Shown one piece after another: positions 1-8,246 of a stretch of 32,102 nt of DNA (positions within the stretch are counted from its first letter, which is position 1; every line of letters starts with the position of its first letter). Made by a program: the position numbers and the translations under genes. The stretch is taken from assembly GCA_035063885.1 (NCBI GenBank), contig JAPSFM010000057.1:1-32102 (forward strand). Reading direction: 5' to 3'. Source of the stretch: CAADGY01 sp900696665 (GTDB taxonomy: Bacteria > Acidobacteriota > Terriglobia > Bryobacterales > Bryobacteraceae). The notes under the pieces were generated by a model. The model was given only the letters and a program-made list of their open reading frames with translations, did no database searches and was not told the DNA's origin.

Positions 1-126
1 GCCTGGATGGAAGCGGGCGGAGAGGATCGCGCGGGCGCCGGCTCGAACGTGTTTCTCATCATGGCGGGCGGCGTCATAACGCGGGTCGTGATCAATGGCC
101 GCGGCGATGTCTCCCGAATGCCATAG
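1..126 (+). CDS. possible C-terminal end of a plus-strand gene cut by the window edge
   Basis: Frame 1 is open from the first base to a TAG at 124-126, giving about 41 residues that end in ...GDVSRMP. Roughly three quarters of its codons end in G or C, as expected of a gene in this DNA, and its stop would sit one base from the convergent stop of the CPBP gene. The opposite strand is also open here and has somewhat lower third-position GC, so the strand choice is weak. I do not recognise the product. Confidence 0.25.
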   Translation, partial: AWMEAGGEDRAGAGSNVFLIMAGGVITRVVINGRGDVSRMP

Positions 127-127
127 C

Positions 128-886
128 TCAGAGCCAGTATTCCCACTTACCGGCGAAGATCACATAAAAGGACAGGCAGGCGTTCGTGCACGCATGGGCC
201 AGGATGCAATCCGCCAGGCTCCGGGTGCGGACCATCCACCAGTTGTAAATGATACCCGCCAGCAGTCCCACGTCCCAGTATGGCCCGTGTTCGGAAGCAA
301 ACATCAGCGCTGTCACCCAGAACGCCATGGCCGAGTAGGTACCCAGCTTCAAGGTTTCAAACTGCGGTTTGATGAGCCATCGCATGAGCCAGGCGCGCCA
401 GAACAGCTCCTCAACCACGGGAACAATGAGGACAGCGAGGACACTGCGGAAGAAGAGCACCCACCCATCCATGCGATGGTGGTCCGCGATGGAACTGGTG
501 ATTGTGCCGGTTATGCCGTTCTGAAAAAGCCAGTGATCGCGGTAGCCGGACCACAATAGATCAGGCAGAATCCAGATTATGAAAACGGCCACGCCGGTCC
601 CCAGGCTCGCTACCGGCTGCGACAGGCGGAAATCCAGCACGTGGCGCGAAAAAACAATCAGTAACAGGGCTATGATGGCAGCCCTTGCCGGGTACTGCCA
701 GCTTCCCAGTTCCAGGTACTGGTGTCCGACAAGCAGCACCAGAAAGACCGTGAATGGCAATACGTACGGCAAAGAAGGATACCGCAATGCCGATGGCCTG
801 TTCTTGCGGTGGCTGTCCGGCCGTTCAGATACTTGGAGACCTCGGTGCGGTTCGATCACTTGGCCGGTATCATCCCAACTTGGCAA
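128..886 (-). CDS. CPBP-family intramembrane protease, exosortase-associated (CAAX-protease-related) type
   Basis: A 252-residue polytopic membrane protein. Family motifs are clear: EE at 159-160 followed by FWR (R164), a second motif with H200 in FASEH, and a third with H231 and N235 in HACTN. These are the presumed catalytic and metal residues of CPBP (Abi/CAAX) glutamic-type intramembrane proteases. The wording around them (VVEELFWRAW, RTRSLADCILAHA) resembles the CAAX-related subgroup found with exosortase/PEP-CTERM systems; that subgroup call is from memory. The start is a TTG inside the last codons of the TPR gene, chosen because AAGGA lies 5 bases upstream (892-896). The 17-base overlap suggests translational coupling. 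The first 40 residues are hydrophilic, so a later start cannot be excluded. Substrate unknown. Confidence 0.85.
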   Translation of the reverse strand: MPSWDDTGQVIEPHRGLQVSERPDSHRKNRPSALRYPSLPYVLPFTVFLVLLVGHQYLELGSWQYPARAAIIALLLIVFSRHVLDFRLSQPVASLGTGVAVFIIWILPDLLWSGYRDHWLFQNGITGTITSSIADHHRMDGWVLFFRSVLAVLIVPVVEELFWRAWLMRWLIKPQFETLKLGTYSAMAFWVTALMFASEHGPYWDVGLLAGIIYNWWMVRTRSLADCILAHACTNACLSFYVIFAGKWEYWL

Positions 887-3176
887 TCAGTTCCTTGATC
901 TTGCTTTCCTGCTGCTGATTTGGACTGGCGCGGAGCGCAGCTTCCAACTCACGCTTTGCACTTAGCTTGTCGCCCTTCTGCGCCAGCGCCGTCGCGTAAT
1001 GATACCGGTAGTCGGCGCGCTGCGGGTTCTTGGCGACAAGACCGCTAAGAATCTGAATGGCATTGTCATTGAGATTCTTCTTGATATAGATCAGCGCCAG
1101 CGTATCGGCCACGTCGGTATTCTGCGGCAGCCGCTGCCGCGCGCGCTGCGCATAGGTCAGTGCCCTGTCGAGGTCACCTCCGGACTCGGCGATGATATAC
1201 GCGAGATTATTCAGCGCAATGGGATTATCCGATTCGAGGCGAATCACCTGCTCGTAGAGCGGCATCGCCTCGCTCTGCCGGCCGGCCGCTTCGAGCATCA
1301 GGGCAAGCTGCAGATTGGTGGATGCGTTATTGGGCATCAATTCGCGCGCGCGGCGCAGGTTTTGTAAGGCGGATGCGGTATCGCCCTTTCGCCGGTAATA
1401 TTCACCGAGCCGGGAATACAGGTCGGCGGACTGCGGATACTGCTTCACGAGATCGCTCATTTCGGCTATAGCCGCGTCGTACTCGCCCCGGACGGCTGCA
1501 ATATTCGCGCGTGCAATGCGCAGGTCGCGCACCTCGGGATGTTTGGACACTTCGGCGGTCAACAACTCCGTGGCCTGCTGCGGGCGCCCCTGCGAGAGGT
1601 AGGTTTCCGCAAGCGCCAGCGTCGCGCGGGGGTTATCCGGCGCCTGCTGCCTGACGTGTGTAAAACTTGTCTCGGCGTCTTTGAGACGGCCTTCCTGATA
1701 GTTGAGCACGCCGAGCTGGAACTGGGCTTCAACGGACTGAGGCTGCCGTTTCAGCGTGTCCAACAGCTCCGTCCGCGCCCGCTCGCGGTCGCCCGAAGCC
1801 ATCAGAGTGGCGGAACGGATGAGCCGCGCCGGGGTGCTGTACGGGTTGACGGCGAGCACCTCGTCGGCGAGTTGGCGGGCTGACGCATAGTTGCGGACAC
1901 GAACATAGAGCTCCGCAAGAATGAGTTTACCCGGCAGAAAAGTGGGCGCCATCTTGACCGCGTCTTCGAGTTGCTGGCGTGCCCGCTCCGTCTGCCCGGT
2001 GGCAAGATAGGCGCGCCCAAGATTGAACCGCAAAATGGCATTCCGGGGAATCGACTTCACCACGGATTCCATGTCCTTGATGGCTTCCCGGATCTGGTCC
2101 TGGTTGCCGGTTTCGAGCGTCATCGCCGCGCGTATGGCGACCGTGTCCGGCTCGTTCGGACGCTCTGTGAGAATCTCATTGACGATCCTGGACGCTTCCT
2201 CGCGTTTGCCTTGGCGGAGCGACACCTCGATCATGCGCTTCTGGAAAGTCAGTTTCTGGTCGGGTTCCGATTCCACACCTTGCTGATAGAGCTTCATGGC
2301 CTGATCGAATTCACCGATCCGGTAATAAAAATCGCCCACGGTAGAAAGCGCTCTCGGAAGGGTCTTGCGGTTCGCGATCACCGAATCCAGCGTTTCCGAC
2401 ATCTGCTGCCGCCGGTTCGTAGCCGCGTAAAAGCCGGCTAGCTGTACACGGGATTCCGTTGACGTGGGGTTGTTCCGGATCTTCAGCTTCAGGATTTCCT
2501 CGGCCTCCGCCTGCCGGTTCCGGCGCAGGTACTCCAGATAAAGACCGTCGTAGAGTTGGGGATATTCCTTGTTCTTTTCAATCGCCGTTTTGGCCAGCTT
2601 CTCGGCTTCATCAAACTGGTTGCTGGCGCTCAGCGTCTGCATCATGGCCAGCGAGACGTCAGGCTGGTACGGCTTAACCTCGTGCGCTTGGCGGAAATAT
2701 TCGAGGGCCTTCGGCAGGTCCTGCCTGGCGAGCCCCAGGTAGCCGGCCAGCCGCAAACCCTCAAACAGTTTGGGATCCCGCTTCAGCAGGCGATCGGCAA
2801 TCTGCTGCGCCTCCGCCAACAAGTCCCTCGGATGCTGCGGTTGAGCAAGGTATGCCGCTAAATAGATGTCGGCCAGCCTCGCCGCCGCATCCACGTTCGC
2901 CGGCTGCAACTCGACAGCACGGCGCAGGGCTCGTGAAGCTTCGCCGGGCCGGCTCATTCGCAGATCGGTCAACCCCAGCCGGTAGTAAGCCTCACCGTTC
3001 AAGCCGTCCTTCTTCAGTGCATTGCGATACATCAGGGCCGCTTCTTTATACTTGCCCCTCTCAAAATATTTGTTGCCGCTATCCACATACTTCTTGCTCA
3101 CAACCTTGGGGTCGCGATTGCACGCTGTGAACGCTAACAGTAAGGTCAAGCACAACAACAGCTTCCGAGACATCAT
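870..3176 (-). CDS. large TPR-repeat lipoprotein (PEP-CTERM-system TPR lipoprotein type)
   Basis: A 768-residue exported protein. Residues 1-19 form a lipoprotein signal peptide with lipobox FTAC, making Cys19 the predicted acylated residue. Nearly the whole remainder (about 30-765) is built of tandem 34-residue tetratricopeptide repeats, with recurring patterns such as A..Y..LG and P.....A...LA. TPR arrays bind peptides or scaffold complexes, so a periplasmic or outer-membrane assembly role is likely. Architecture and length resemble the TPR lipoprotein linked to PEP-CTERM/exosortase gene sets, and the downstream CPBP gene supports that. AAGGA lies 6 bases before the ATG at 3176; a second ATG follows directly. 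It lies 105 bases after the TolC-like gene on the same strand, so co-transcription is plausible. A generic TPR lipoprotein remains possible. Confidence 0.85.
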   Translation of the reverse strand: MMSRKLLLCLTLLLAFTACNRDPKVVSKKYVDSGNKYFERGKYKEAALMYRNALKKDGLNGEAYYRLGLTDLRMSRPGEASRALRRAVELQPANVDAAARLADIYLAAYLAQPQHPRDLLAEAQQIADRLLKRDPKLFEGLRLAGYLGLARQDLPKALEYFRQAHEVKPYQPDVSLAMMQTLSASNQFDEAEKLAKTAIEKNKEYPQLYDGLYLEYLRRNRQAEAEEILKLKIRNNPTSTESRVQLAGFYAATNRRQQMSETLDSVIANRKTLPRALSTVGDFYYRIGEFDQAMKLYQQGVESEPDQKLTFQKRMIEVSLRQGKREEASRIVNEILTERPNEPDTVAIRAAMTLETGNQDQIREAIKDMESVVKSIPRNAILRFNLGRAYLATGQTERARQQLEDAVKMAPTFLPGKLILAELYVRVRNYASARQLADEVLAVNPYSTPARLIRSATLMASGDRERARTELLDTLKRQPQSVEAQFQLGVLNYQEGRLKDAETSFTHVRQQAPDNPRATLALAETYLSQGRPQQATELLTAEVSKHPEVRDLRIARANIAAVRGEYDAAIAEMSDLVKQYPQSADLYSRLGEYYRRKGDTASALQNLRRARELMPNNASTNLQLALMLEAAGRQSEAMPLYEQVIRLESDNPIALNNLAYIIAESGGDLDRALTYAQRARQRLPQNTDVADTLALIYIKKNLNDNAIQILSGLVAKNPQRADYRYHYATALAQKGDKLSAKRELEAALRASPNQQQESKIKELIAKLG

Positions 3177-3281
3177 CTATTTTCCTTTGCCGTTCTCCCT
3201 CTACTTCACCATACCGGTCATAAGTGCGCAATGGACCGCGGGTTATGCGCACCCAGTACACTGGTACCCCCCCCGCAATAT

Positions 3282-4571
3282 TTAAAGGAGTAGACCCATC
3301 AGGCTGCCCGTCCGCCAGGCGAGTTCGTAAGCGGCCCGCTCCACGGCATACTGGGCGTTGAGAAAAGCGATCCACTTTTCGTTTTCTGTGTAGCGGGCAT
3401 TTTCCACGTCCCTCATGGATACGCGGCCTTCCTGCATGCGGGCCAGCAGAATTGACAACTGCTCCCGCGCGACCTCCAGGTCGAGCCGTGCCACTTCGGC
3501 GGCCGTTTTCGCGTTTTCGAGCTGCTGGTAGGACTGCCGTGCCTCCAGCGCAACACGGCTGCGGGTCCGGTTGACCTCCACCCGTATGCGTGAGACTTCC
3601 AGCTCCGCTTGTGCGGTCCGCGCTGCCGAAGCCGCGCCAGCATAGATGGGCACCTGGAAGGAAACTCCAATCTGTCCATTGTGCCGCTGAAACTTCCGGA
3701 AGAAATCCTCGTAGTTGTTAAATTTGGAGAAGAGGCCGTATTGCGCCACCAAGTCCACGGTCGGCAGCCATGCTGCCTTGTTAGCCCGGACTTCATATCC
3801 CTTGGCGAGCAGAGAGGATTCGAGCCGCTTGACCTCACGGCTATTTTCGAGGGCGATTTTCGCCGCGGACTCTTCGGAAGCAGGCAGTTCCGGCAGGGCC
3901 CTTTCGTCTTTAGCGGGTTCGATCTGGTCCTGAGGATCGAAACCTAAGACGACGGACAGAGAACGTTGCGCATACTCCTGCTGCCCCTCCAGTTCCTGCG
4001 CGTGCTGCCTGGCTACGGCAACATTCAATTCGGCGCGGCGCGCTTCGACGGCGAGTTCCCGTCCCTCCCTGACACGCACAGCGGTCTCTTCGGCCACCTT
4101 ACGCGCACTTTCCACCTGCCGCCAGGCGATATCCGCCGCGCGAGCCGCCCTTTCCGCATCGAGGAACAGCGAAGCAGTGCGCAGGGCGATCTCTTCACTG
4201 CGGCTGGCCGCATCCAGGGCGCGGCCGCGCGCGTCTTCTTTTGCTTGCGCCACCTGGTAGCTCAGCGGGCGGTTAAAGATGGATGCAACCGCCCGTGCCT
4301 GAAACACCGATGGCGCCGAACCTTCAATGCTCATCGGATAGCCATAGCTGTAAGCAGCCCCGCTACCTACAAAAACTTTCGGGATGAAAGGGTCCTTCGC
4401 AATTCGAACAGCCTGTTCCGCCTGTTGCTCATCGAGCCGCGCGCTCACGATATCGGGATTCTGTTTCATCGCAATCCCGACGGTCTGTTTCAGAGTCAGC
4501 TTTCGAACCTCCGCCCGCAGGAGCGCGAAGGTGGAACTGAGAAGGATGATGGAACCGGCAAGCCTCCACAT
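3282..4571 (-). CDS. TolC-family outer-membrane efflux protein
   Basis: A 429-residue protein of the TolC/OEP family. It would form a trimeric outer-membrane channel with a periplasmic alpha-helical tunnel for export driven by an inner-membrane pump. It begins with a signal peptide (MWRLAGSIILL...LRAEV). It then has two long alternating helix-strand halves typical of OEP repeats, with the diagnostic LTLKQTVGIAMKQNPDI near the mature N-terminus and heptad-rich, Ala/Arg/Glu-rich helices. The frame stays open upstream to a TTG at 4640, but the ATG at 4571 gives a clean signal peptide and leaves a promoter gap to the divergent gene. No strong ribosome site is visible before it. No pump or adaptor gene is present, so the cargo is unknown; the following TPR lipoprotein and CPBP genes may share its transcript. 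Confidence 0.85.
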   Translation of the reverse strand: MWRLAGSIILLSSTFALLRAEVRKLTLKQTVGIAMKQNPDIVSARLDEQQAEQAVRIAKDPFIPKVFVGSGAAYSYGYPMSIEGSAPSVFQARAVASIFNRPLSYQVAQAKEDARGRALDAASRSEEIALRTASLFLDAERAARAADIAWRQVESARKVAEETAVRVREGRELAVEARRAELNVAVARQHAQELEGQQEYAQRSLSVVLGFDPQDQIEPAKDERALPELPASEESAAKIALENSREVKRLESSLLAKGYEVRANKAAWLPTVDLVAQYGLFSKFNNYEDFFRKFQRHNGQIGVSFQVPIYAGAASAARTAQAELEVSRIRVEVNRTRSRVALEARQSYQQLENAKTAAEVARLDLEVAREQLSILLARMQEGRVSMRDVENARYTENEKWIAFLNAQYAVERAAYELAWRTGSLMGLLL

Positions 4572-4639
4572 AAAGATATGGTAACGGCGCCGGATGGTGT
4601 ACGCTTCCGGTATACTCACTCCCATCGGGAGGCGATACA

Positions 4640-5857
4640 ATGACGAATTTCCTCAAACGCCTGCTTAGCCGGCGAGACCTGTTCGGCACCGGCGCGGCGG
4701 CGGCACTAGCGCCGCTTACACGCGGGGAGTCCAAACCGCTGTACCACGAAAGTATTTACACGCGATTGCTTGGCGTGCGTCCGCTGCTCTCCTGCCGGGG
4801 ACACACGACGATCTATGGCGGCTCGCTGATGCCTCCGGAAGTCCTACGGGCCATGGAGGAGGCAAACGATCAGTTCGTCGACATGTATGAACTGAATGCA
4901 GCGGCCGGCCGCCGGATTGCGGAAGTAATGAAGACCGAGGCCGCGCTTGTGACAGCCGGTTCCTTTTCCGCGATGCTGCTGGGTGCGGCCGCCTGCCTCA
5001 CCGGTACAGACCCGGAGAAGATTGCGGCGCTGCCGCACCCGGCATGGGACCGGAAAGAATGCCTGATTCCGAAAGGCCACCGGGTGGTTTACGACCGCGC
5101 CTACCGCGCCGCCGGCATGACGATCATCGAGGTGGAGAATAGAGATCAGCTTACGAACGCTATTAGCGGCAAGACAGCGATGCTGGCGGGGTTGGGCAGC
5201 ACGGAACGCTCACGGCGCCCCGGCATCATGCCGCTCGTAGAACTGATCAGCATCGGCAGGAAAGCCGGCATACCCGTGCTCATCGACGCCGCGTCGGAAT
5301 TGCCGCCGGTATCCAGCCTGACGCACTATACGGCGATGGGCGCGGACCTCACCGTCATCAGTGGAGGTAAAGGGTTGCTCGGGCCTCAATCGACGGGTAT
5401 TCTCGCCGGCCGTAAAGATCTCATTGAGGCCGCCGCATTAAACCATTCGCCCAATGCAAATATCGGGCGCGGAATGAAGGTGGGGAAAGAGGAGATCGTA
5501 GGCCTGATTGCCGCGCTGAACCGCTACGTCGATCTCGATCACGAAACGGTGATGGAAACCTGGAACAGGAAAGCCCGTTTCATGACCGATCAGTTAAAAG
5601 ACGTGCCCGGCGTCAAGGCCGAGTACCGGATCAACGGCTCGGGGTTCGGCGAGATGCGCCTTACCTGGGATCGCAACATCATTCCTCTTACCGGAAAGGA
5701 AGCGTTCCGGAAACTGATGAGCGGTGAGCCGCGCATCCTCTATTACGAGGACGATGAGGGAGGAACATTTCAGACGCGCTGTATGAAAGACGGCGACGAG
5801 ATCCTTGCCTCGCGCCGGCTGCGGCAGTTCTTTCTCGAAGAAGCGCGCAAAGCTTGA
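4640..5857 (+). CDS. SelA-like PLP-dependent enzyme with a twin-arginine-type leader
   Basis: A 405-residue fold-type I PLP enzyme of the SelA/seryl-tRNA selenium transferase-like superfamily. SGGKGLLGPQ holds the predicted Schiff-base Lys244, and IDAAS holds Asp216, which would contact the pyridine nitrogen. The TTIYGGSLM..EV segment near 56-68 and the GR.MKVGKEEI segment also fit this group, which includes lyases and aminotransferase-like enzymes on sugar acids or amino acids. True selenocysteine synthase is unlikely, as no selB or tRNA-Sec is present. Residues 10-26 (SRRDLF followed by an alanine-rich stretch) look like a Tat leader, which is odd for a PLP enzyme. GGGAGG lies about 8 bases before the ATG. 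The gene diverges from the TolC-like gene. Substrate not determinable. Confidence 0.8.
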   Translation: MTNFLKRLLSRRDLFGTGAAAALAPLTRGESKPLYHESIYTRLLGVRPLLSCRGHTTIYGGSLMPPEVLRAMEEANDQFVDMYELNAAAGRRIAEVMKTEAALVTAGSFSAMLLGAAACLTGTDPEKIAALPHPAWDRKECLIPKGHRVVYDRAYRAAGMTIIEVENRDQLTNAISGKTAMLAGLGSTERSRRPGIMPLVELISIGRKAGIPVLIDAASELPPVSSLTHYTAMGADLTVISGGKGLLGPQSTGILAGRKDLIEAAALNHSPNANIGRGMKVGKEEIVGLIAALNRYVDLDHETVMETWNRKARFMTDQLKDVPGVKAEYRINGSGFGEMRLTWDRNIIPLTGKEAFRKLMSGEPRILYYEDDEGGTFQTRCMKDGDEILASRRLRQFFLEEARKA

Positions 5858-5876
5858 GGCCCGCGGGCGTCGCCCG

Positions 5877-6752
5877 TCAGGGCTGATCGTAGCCGGTGAG
5901 CCTGCGCACCCAGATATTGCGGTATCTCACTTTCGTATCGTGGTCCTGTAAGACAAGCGGTTCCTCGGCGCCATGTGGAGCATAAGGACGCACGATGCGA
6001 TGCGCCATCCGGCCGATGAATTGCTGCCGGTGATGCACCAGCACGCCGTTGTGAAACACCGTGGCATACGCCGGTTTCACGAGCTTGCCGCCTTCAAAAA
6101 CGGGCGCTTCGAAGATGATGTCGAACGTCTGCCATTCTCCGGGCTTGCGGGAAGCATTTACCAGCGGCGGCCATTGCCCGTAGAGGGAAGCAGCCTGGCC
6201 ATCGGCATAAGTGGGGTTGTCGTAAGAGTCGAGCACCTGGATTTCATAGTTACCCATGATCACCACGCCGCTGTTGCCTCGCCACTGGCTGGTGCCGTCG
6301 ATTTCCGCCGGAGTGGCCCATTCGATGTGAAACTGCGCGTCGCCGAACTTTTCTTTGCTGATCAGATCGCCCGTGCTACCAGCAATCTCCATGTAACCGT
6401 CCTGCACCTTCCAGCCGGGCTTGATCATCTTGCCGCGGTCCGCTCCGCGGCCGCGCGCGTACCACTTCGACAGGTCCTTTCCATCGAACAGAACAATCGC
6501 GTCGGAAGGCGGTTGGTGGCGGCAGTCGTCCGCAGCCGGCGTCACAACACGCGGACGTGGCCGTTTGATGTCGTGCACACGCCACTTCTGGCCCGGCAGA
6601 AACGGAGTGTCGTCATAGCCGATGGGAGCGGTCCGTTTCTTGTTCTCCTGGGCCTGTGCCCAGCCTCCACCCGAAATCAACAACGCGCCAGTACCGAGAA
6701 CGGCGCCAATAGCCAGCAACTGCATGTTTACACCGGATATGGGATGTTTCAT
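5877..6752 (-). CDS. exported DUF1080 (3-keto-disaccharide hydrolase) family protein
   Basis: A 291-residue secreted protein. After a hydrophobic leader (about residues 10-35, ending WAQAQ) and a linker, residues about 84-287 form a DUF1080 concanavalin-like domain. Typical phrases are LFDGKDLSKW, NSGVVIMGNYEIQVLDS, GEWQTFDIIFEAP and the closing VRYRNIWVRRL. Family members cleave or process 3-keto-glycosides made by sugar dehydrogenases; that activity here is family-level inference. It is transcribed away from the small membrane-protein gene, and the exported TIM-barrel isomerase nearby fits a common sugar route. AGGGAAGG immediately precedes the ATG. No companion Gfo/Idh/MocA or GMC oxidoreductase appears in the window. 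Confidence 0.88.
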   Translation of the reverse strand: MKHPISGVNMQLLAIGAVLGTGALLISGGGWAQAQENKKRTAPIGYDDTPFLPGQKWRVHDIKRPRPRVVTPAADDCRHQPPSDAIVLFDGKDLSKWYARGRGADRGKMIKPGWKVQDGYMEIAGSTGDLISKEKFGDAQFHIEWATPAEIDGTSQWRGNSGVVIMGNYEIQVLDSYDNPTYADGQAASLYGQWPPLVNASRKPGEWQTFDIIFEAPVFEGGKLVKPAYATVFHNGVLVHHRQQFIGRMAHRIVRPYAPHGAEEPLVLQDHDTKVRYRNIWVRRLTGYDQP

Positions 6753-6812
6753 GACCTTCCCTCAAACTAACCTTACAGCATAGCGTCCGCTGGTTCCCCT
6801 TGTGGACGCGGC

Positions 6813-6827
6813 GTTGCATAATGCAAC
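6813..6827. repeat. 15-base palindrome directly before a start codon
   Basis: GTTGCATAATGCAAC is a perfect inverted repeat: 7-base arms around a central A. It ends one base before the ATG at 6829 and lies in the 76-base gap between the divergent DUF1080 and small membrane-protein genes. It could be an operator or a short hairpin over the initiation region. No ribosome-binding site is visible beside it. Chance occurrence is possible. Confidence 0.4.
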
Positions 6828-6828
6828 C

Positions 6829-7101
6829 ATGCCTTGCGTCATCGCGTTGCTCGCCCTGCTTTTCCCCCGTGTGGCTCTCGTGCTGGTGTTCTTCCTGACA
6901 AACTACATTCAAAAAGCATTCCCCGATTCGCTGCTATGGCCGCTTCTCGGGTTTGTCTTTCTTCCTTTGACAACACTGGTCTACGCCTGGGCTATCAACG
7001 TCGCAGGAGCGATTACAGGGGTATACCTGGTCATTCTGATTCTCGCGGTACTTTTCGACCTCGGGCTCCTGGGCGGCAGCGCAAGGTGGCGGCGGGATTG
7101 A
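6829..7101 (+). CDS. small conserved membrane protein of unknown function
   Basis: A 90-residue, strongly hydrophobic protein with three likely membrane segments: about residues 2-24, 36-52 and 56-80. It ends in a basic tail (ARWRRD). The opening MPCVIALLALLFPR and the central LLWPLLGFVFLPLTTL resemble small, widespread uncharacterised bacterial membrane proteins. ATG 6829 was chosen over an in-frame GTG at 6802 because the added residues (VDAALHNAT) are not membrane-like. No Shine-Dalgarno is visible; the 15-base palindrome occupies that place. Function unknown. Confidence 0.65.
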   Translation: MPCVIALLALLFPRVALVLVFFLTNYIQKAFPDSLLWPLLGFVFLPLTTLVYAWAINVAGAITGVYLVILILAVLFDLGLLGGSARWRRD

Positions 7102-7131
7102 TTCACCGCCCGGAACTCGATGCGAGCCCGT

Positions 7132-8013
7132 TCAGGTCCAGGTGTCCGCCTTTCGATAAGCTTCGAAACATTTCTTTACGCCCGCCATGCCGCGGACGCT
7201 CAGTCCATGCTCCATGCCGAGGATACCTTTGTAGCCCTTCTCATAAATGGCTTTGAACACGTTGGTCCAGTTGACTTCCCCGGTAAACGGCTCCCGGCGG
7301 CCCGGCACGTCGCCCACTTGAAAATAGCCGATCCAGTCCCAGTATTTGTGAATGTGGTTGATAATGTTGCCTTCGGAAATCTGCTGGTGATAGATGTCGA
7401 AGAGAATCCGCACGTTCGGGTGATTGACGCCGCTGATGATCTGGTGGGCGTGCTCGGAGAATACGACGAAGTATCCGGCATGGTCCACGCGGATGTTCAA
7501 AGGTTCCAGCACCAATAGCATTTTGGTTTTTTCGACGATATCCGCGGCGCGTTTCAGCACTTCAATGCAGTTCTTCGTCTGCTGCTCGTGCGACAGGGAT
7601 TTGGAAGCAAGACCGGAAGTGACGGTGGCGGCTTCGTTGCCGATAATGTTATGGATTTCAACCGCCCGCTTGACGTCCGCCAGGAACTTCGCGTGGAACC
7701 GGGGATCAACCATGGCGTCGCCTTTCCATCCGCCCGAATTGACGACGAATACGCCCATGCTCATCTTCAATTCGTCCATCTTTTTGCGGAACGTCTGGAT
7801 CTCGGCATTCGAATGCTGCGGCAGGCCGTTGTATTCGAACGCGCGGAAGCCGTAATCGGCATAGATTTCAAGCTGGCGTGGAATCGGTGTCTCGGGAACA
7901 AAACCGATACGGGGCGCGTAACGCAAATGCCAGTCGTGTTTCCATTCCGCGGCGGGTGTGGGACGGGCGGCGGCAGCCGCCAGCGATGCTGTGAGCAGTT
8001 GACGTCGATTCAT
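7132..8013 (-). CDS. exported sugar isomerase/epimerase-like TIM-barrel protein (hydroxypyruvate isomerase-like)
   Basis: A 293-residue member of the AP-endonuclease-2-like TIM-barrel family, closest in wording to hydroxypyruvate isomerase (Hyi). Expected metal and catalytic positions are visible: Glu170 in LVLEPLN, Asp206 in FDIYHQQ, Gln232 in FQVGDVPGR and Glu268 in GMEHG. The N-terminus (MNRRQLLTASLAAAAARP) is a twin-arginine-like or Sec signal, so the enzyme should act outside the cytoplasm, unlike classical Hyi. It likely isomerises or epimerises a (keto)sugar or sugar acid. The exported DUF1080 protein close by on the same strand suggests a shared substrate. No strong ribosome site precedes the ATG. 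Confidence 0.82.
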   Translation of the reverse strand: MNRRQLLTASLAAAAARPTPAAEWKHDWHLRYAPRIGFVPETPIPRQLEIYADYGFRAFEYNGLPQHSNAEIQTFRKKMDELKMSMGVFVVNSGGWKGDAMVDPRFHAKFLADVKRAVEIHNIIGNEAATVTSGLASKSLSHEQQTKNCIEVLKRAADIVEKTKMLLVLEPLNIRVDHAGYFVVFSEHAHQIISGVNHPNVRILFDIYHQQISEGNIINHIHKYWDWIGYFQVGDVPGRREPFTGEVNWTNVFKAIYEKGYKGILGMEHGLSVRGMAGVKKCFEAYRKADTWT

Positions 8014-8246
8014 ACTTGACCAAAGCTATACCACAAAAAAATCACAAGTTCTTTCCACGTTTCCGGCGCCGGTTCAGCGTATGACTGCGACGGATGTGTT
8101 CCCTGGGAGCGCCCTGCGCCGGGAGCTAGCAGTAAAAAAATCGTTCTCGGCAAAGTCACCATCGATACGCAGGGCAATTCACTCCGGCCCGTGCTTTCCG
8201 CAAGGTGATGTAATGAGCGATATACTACTCACTCTGCCCCTTGCCC

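Noticed and set aside
870..3176. Several plus-strand open frames across the TPR gene
   Set aside because: They are antisense to a clear 768-residue TPR protein, and their translations are Arg/Gly/Pro-rich without domain features.
3270..3278. Run of C residues between the TolC-like and TPR genes as a phase-variation tract
   Set aside because: It lies after a stop codon and not in a promoter or coding frame I can identify; a homopolymer of this length is weak evidence.
4588..4616. TATACT at 4611-4616 as a promoter for the SelA-like gene
   Set aside because: The -35 position reads GC-rich and unlike TTGACA, so the match is only half a promoter.
8195..8226. TATACT at 8221-8226 as a promoter -10 for rhaB
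   Set aside because: No acceptable -35 lies 16-18 bases upstream.
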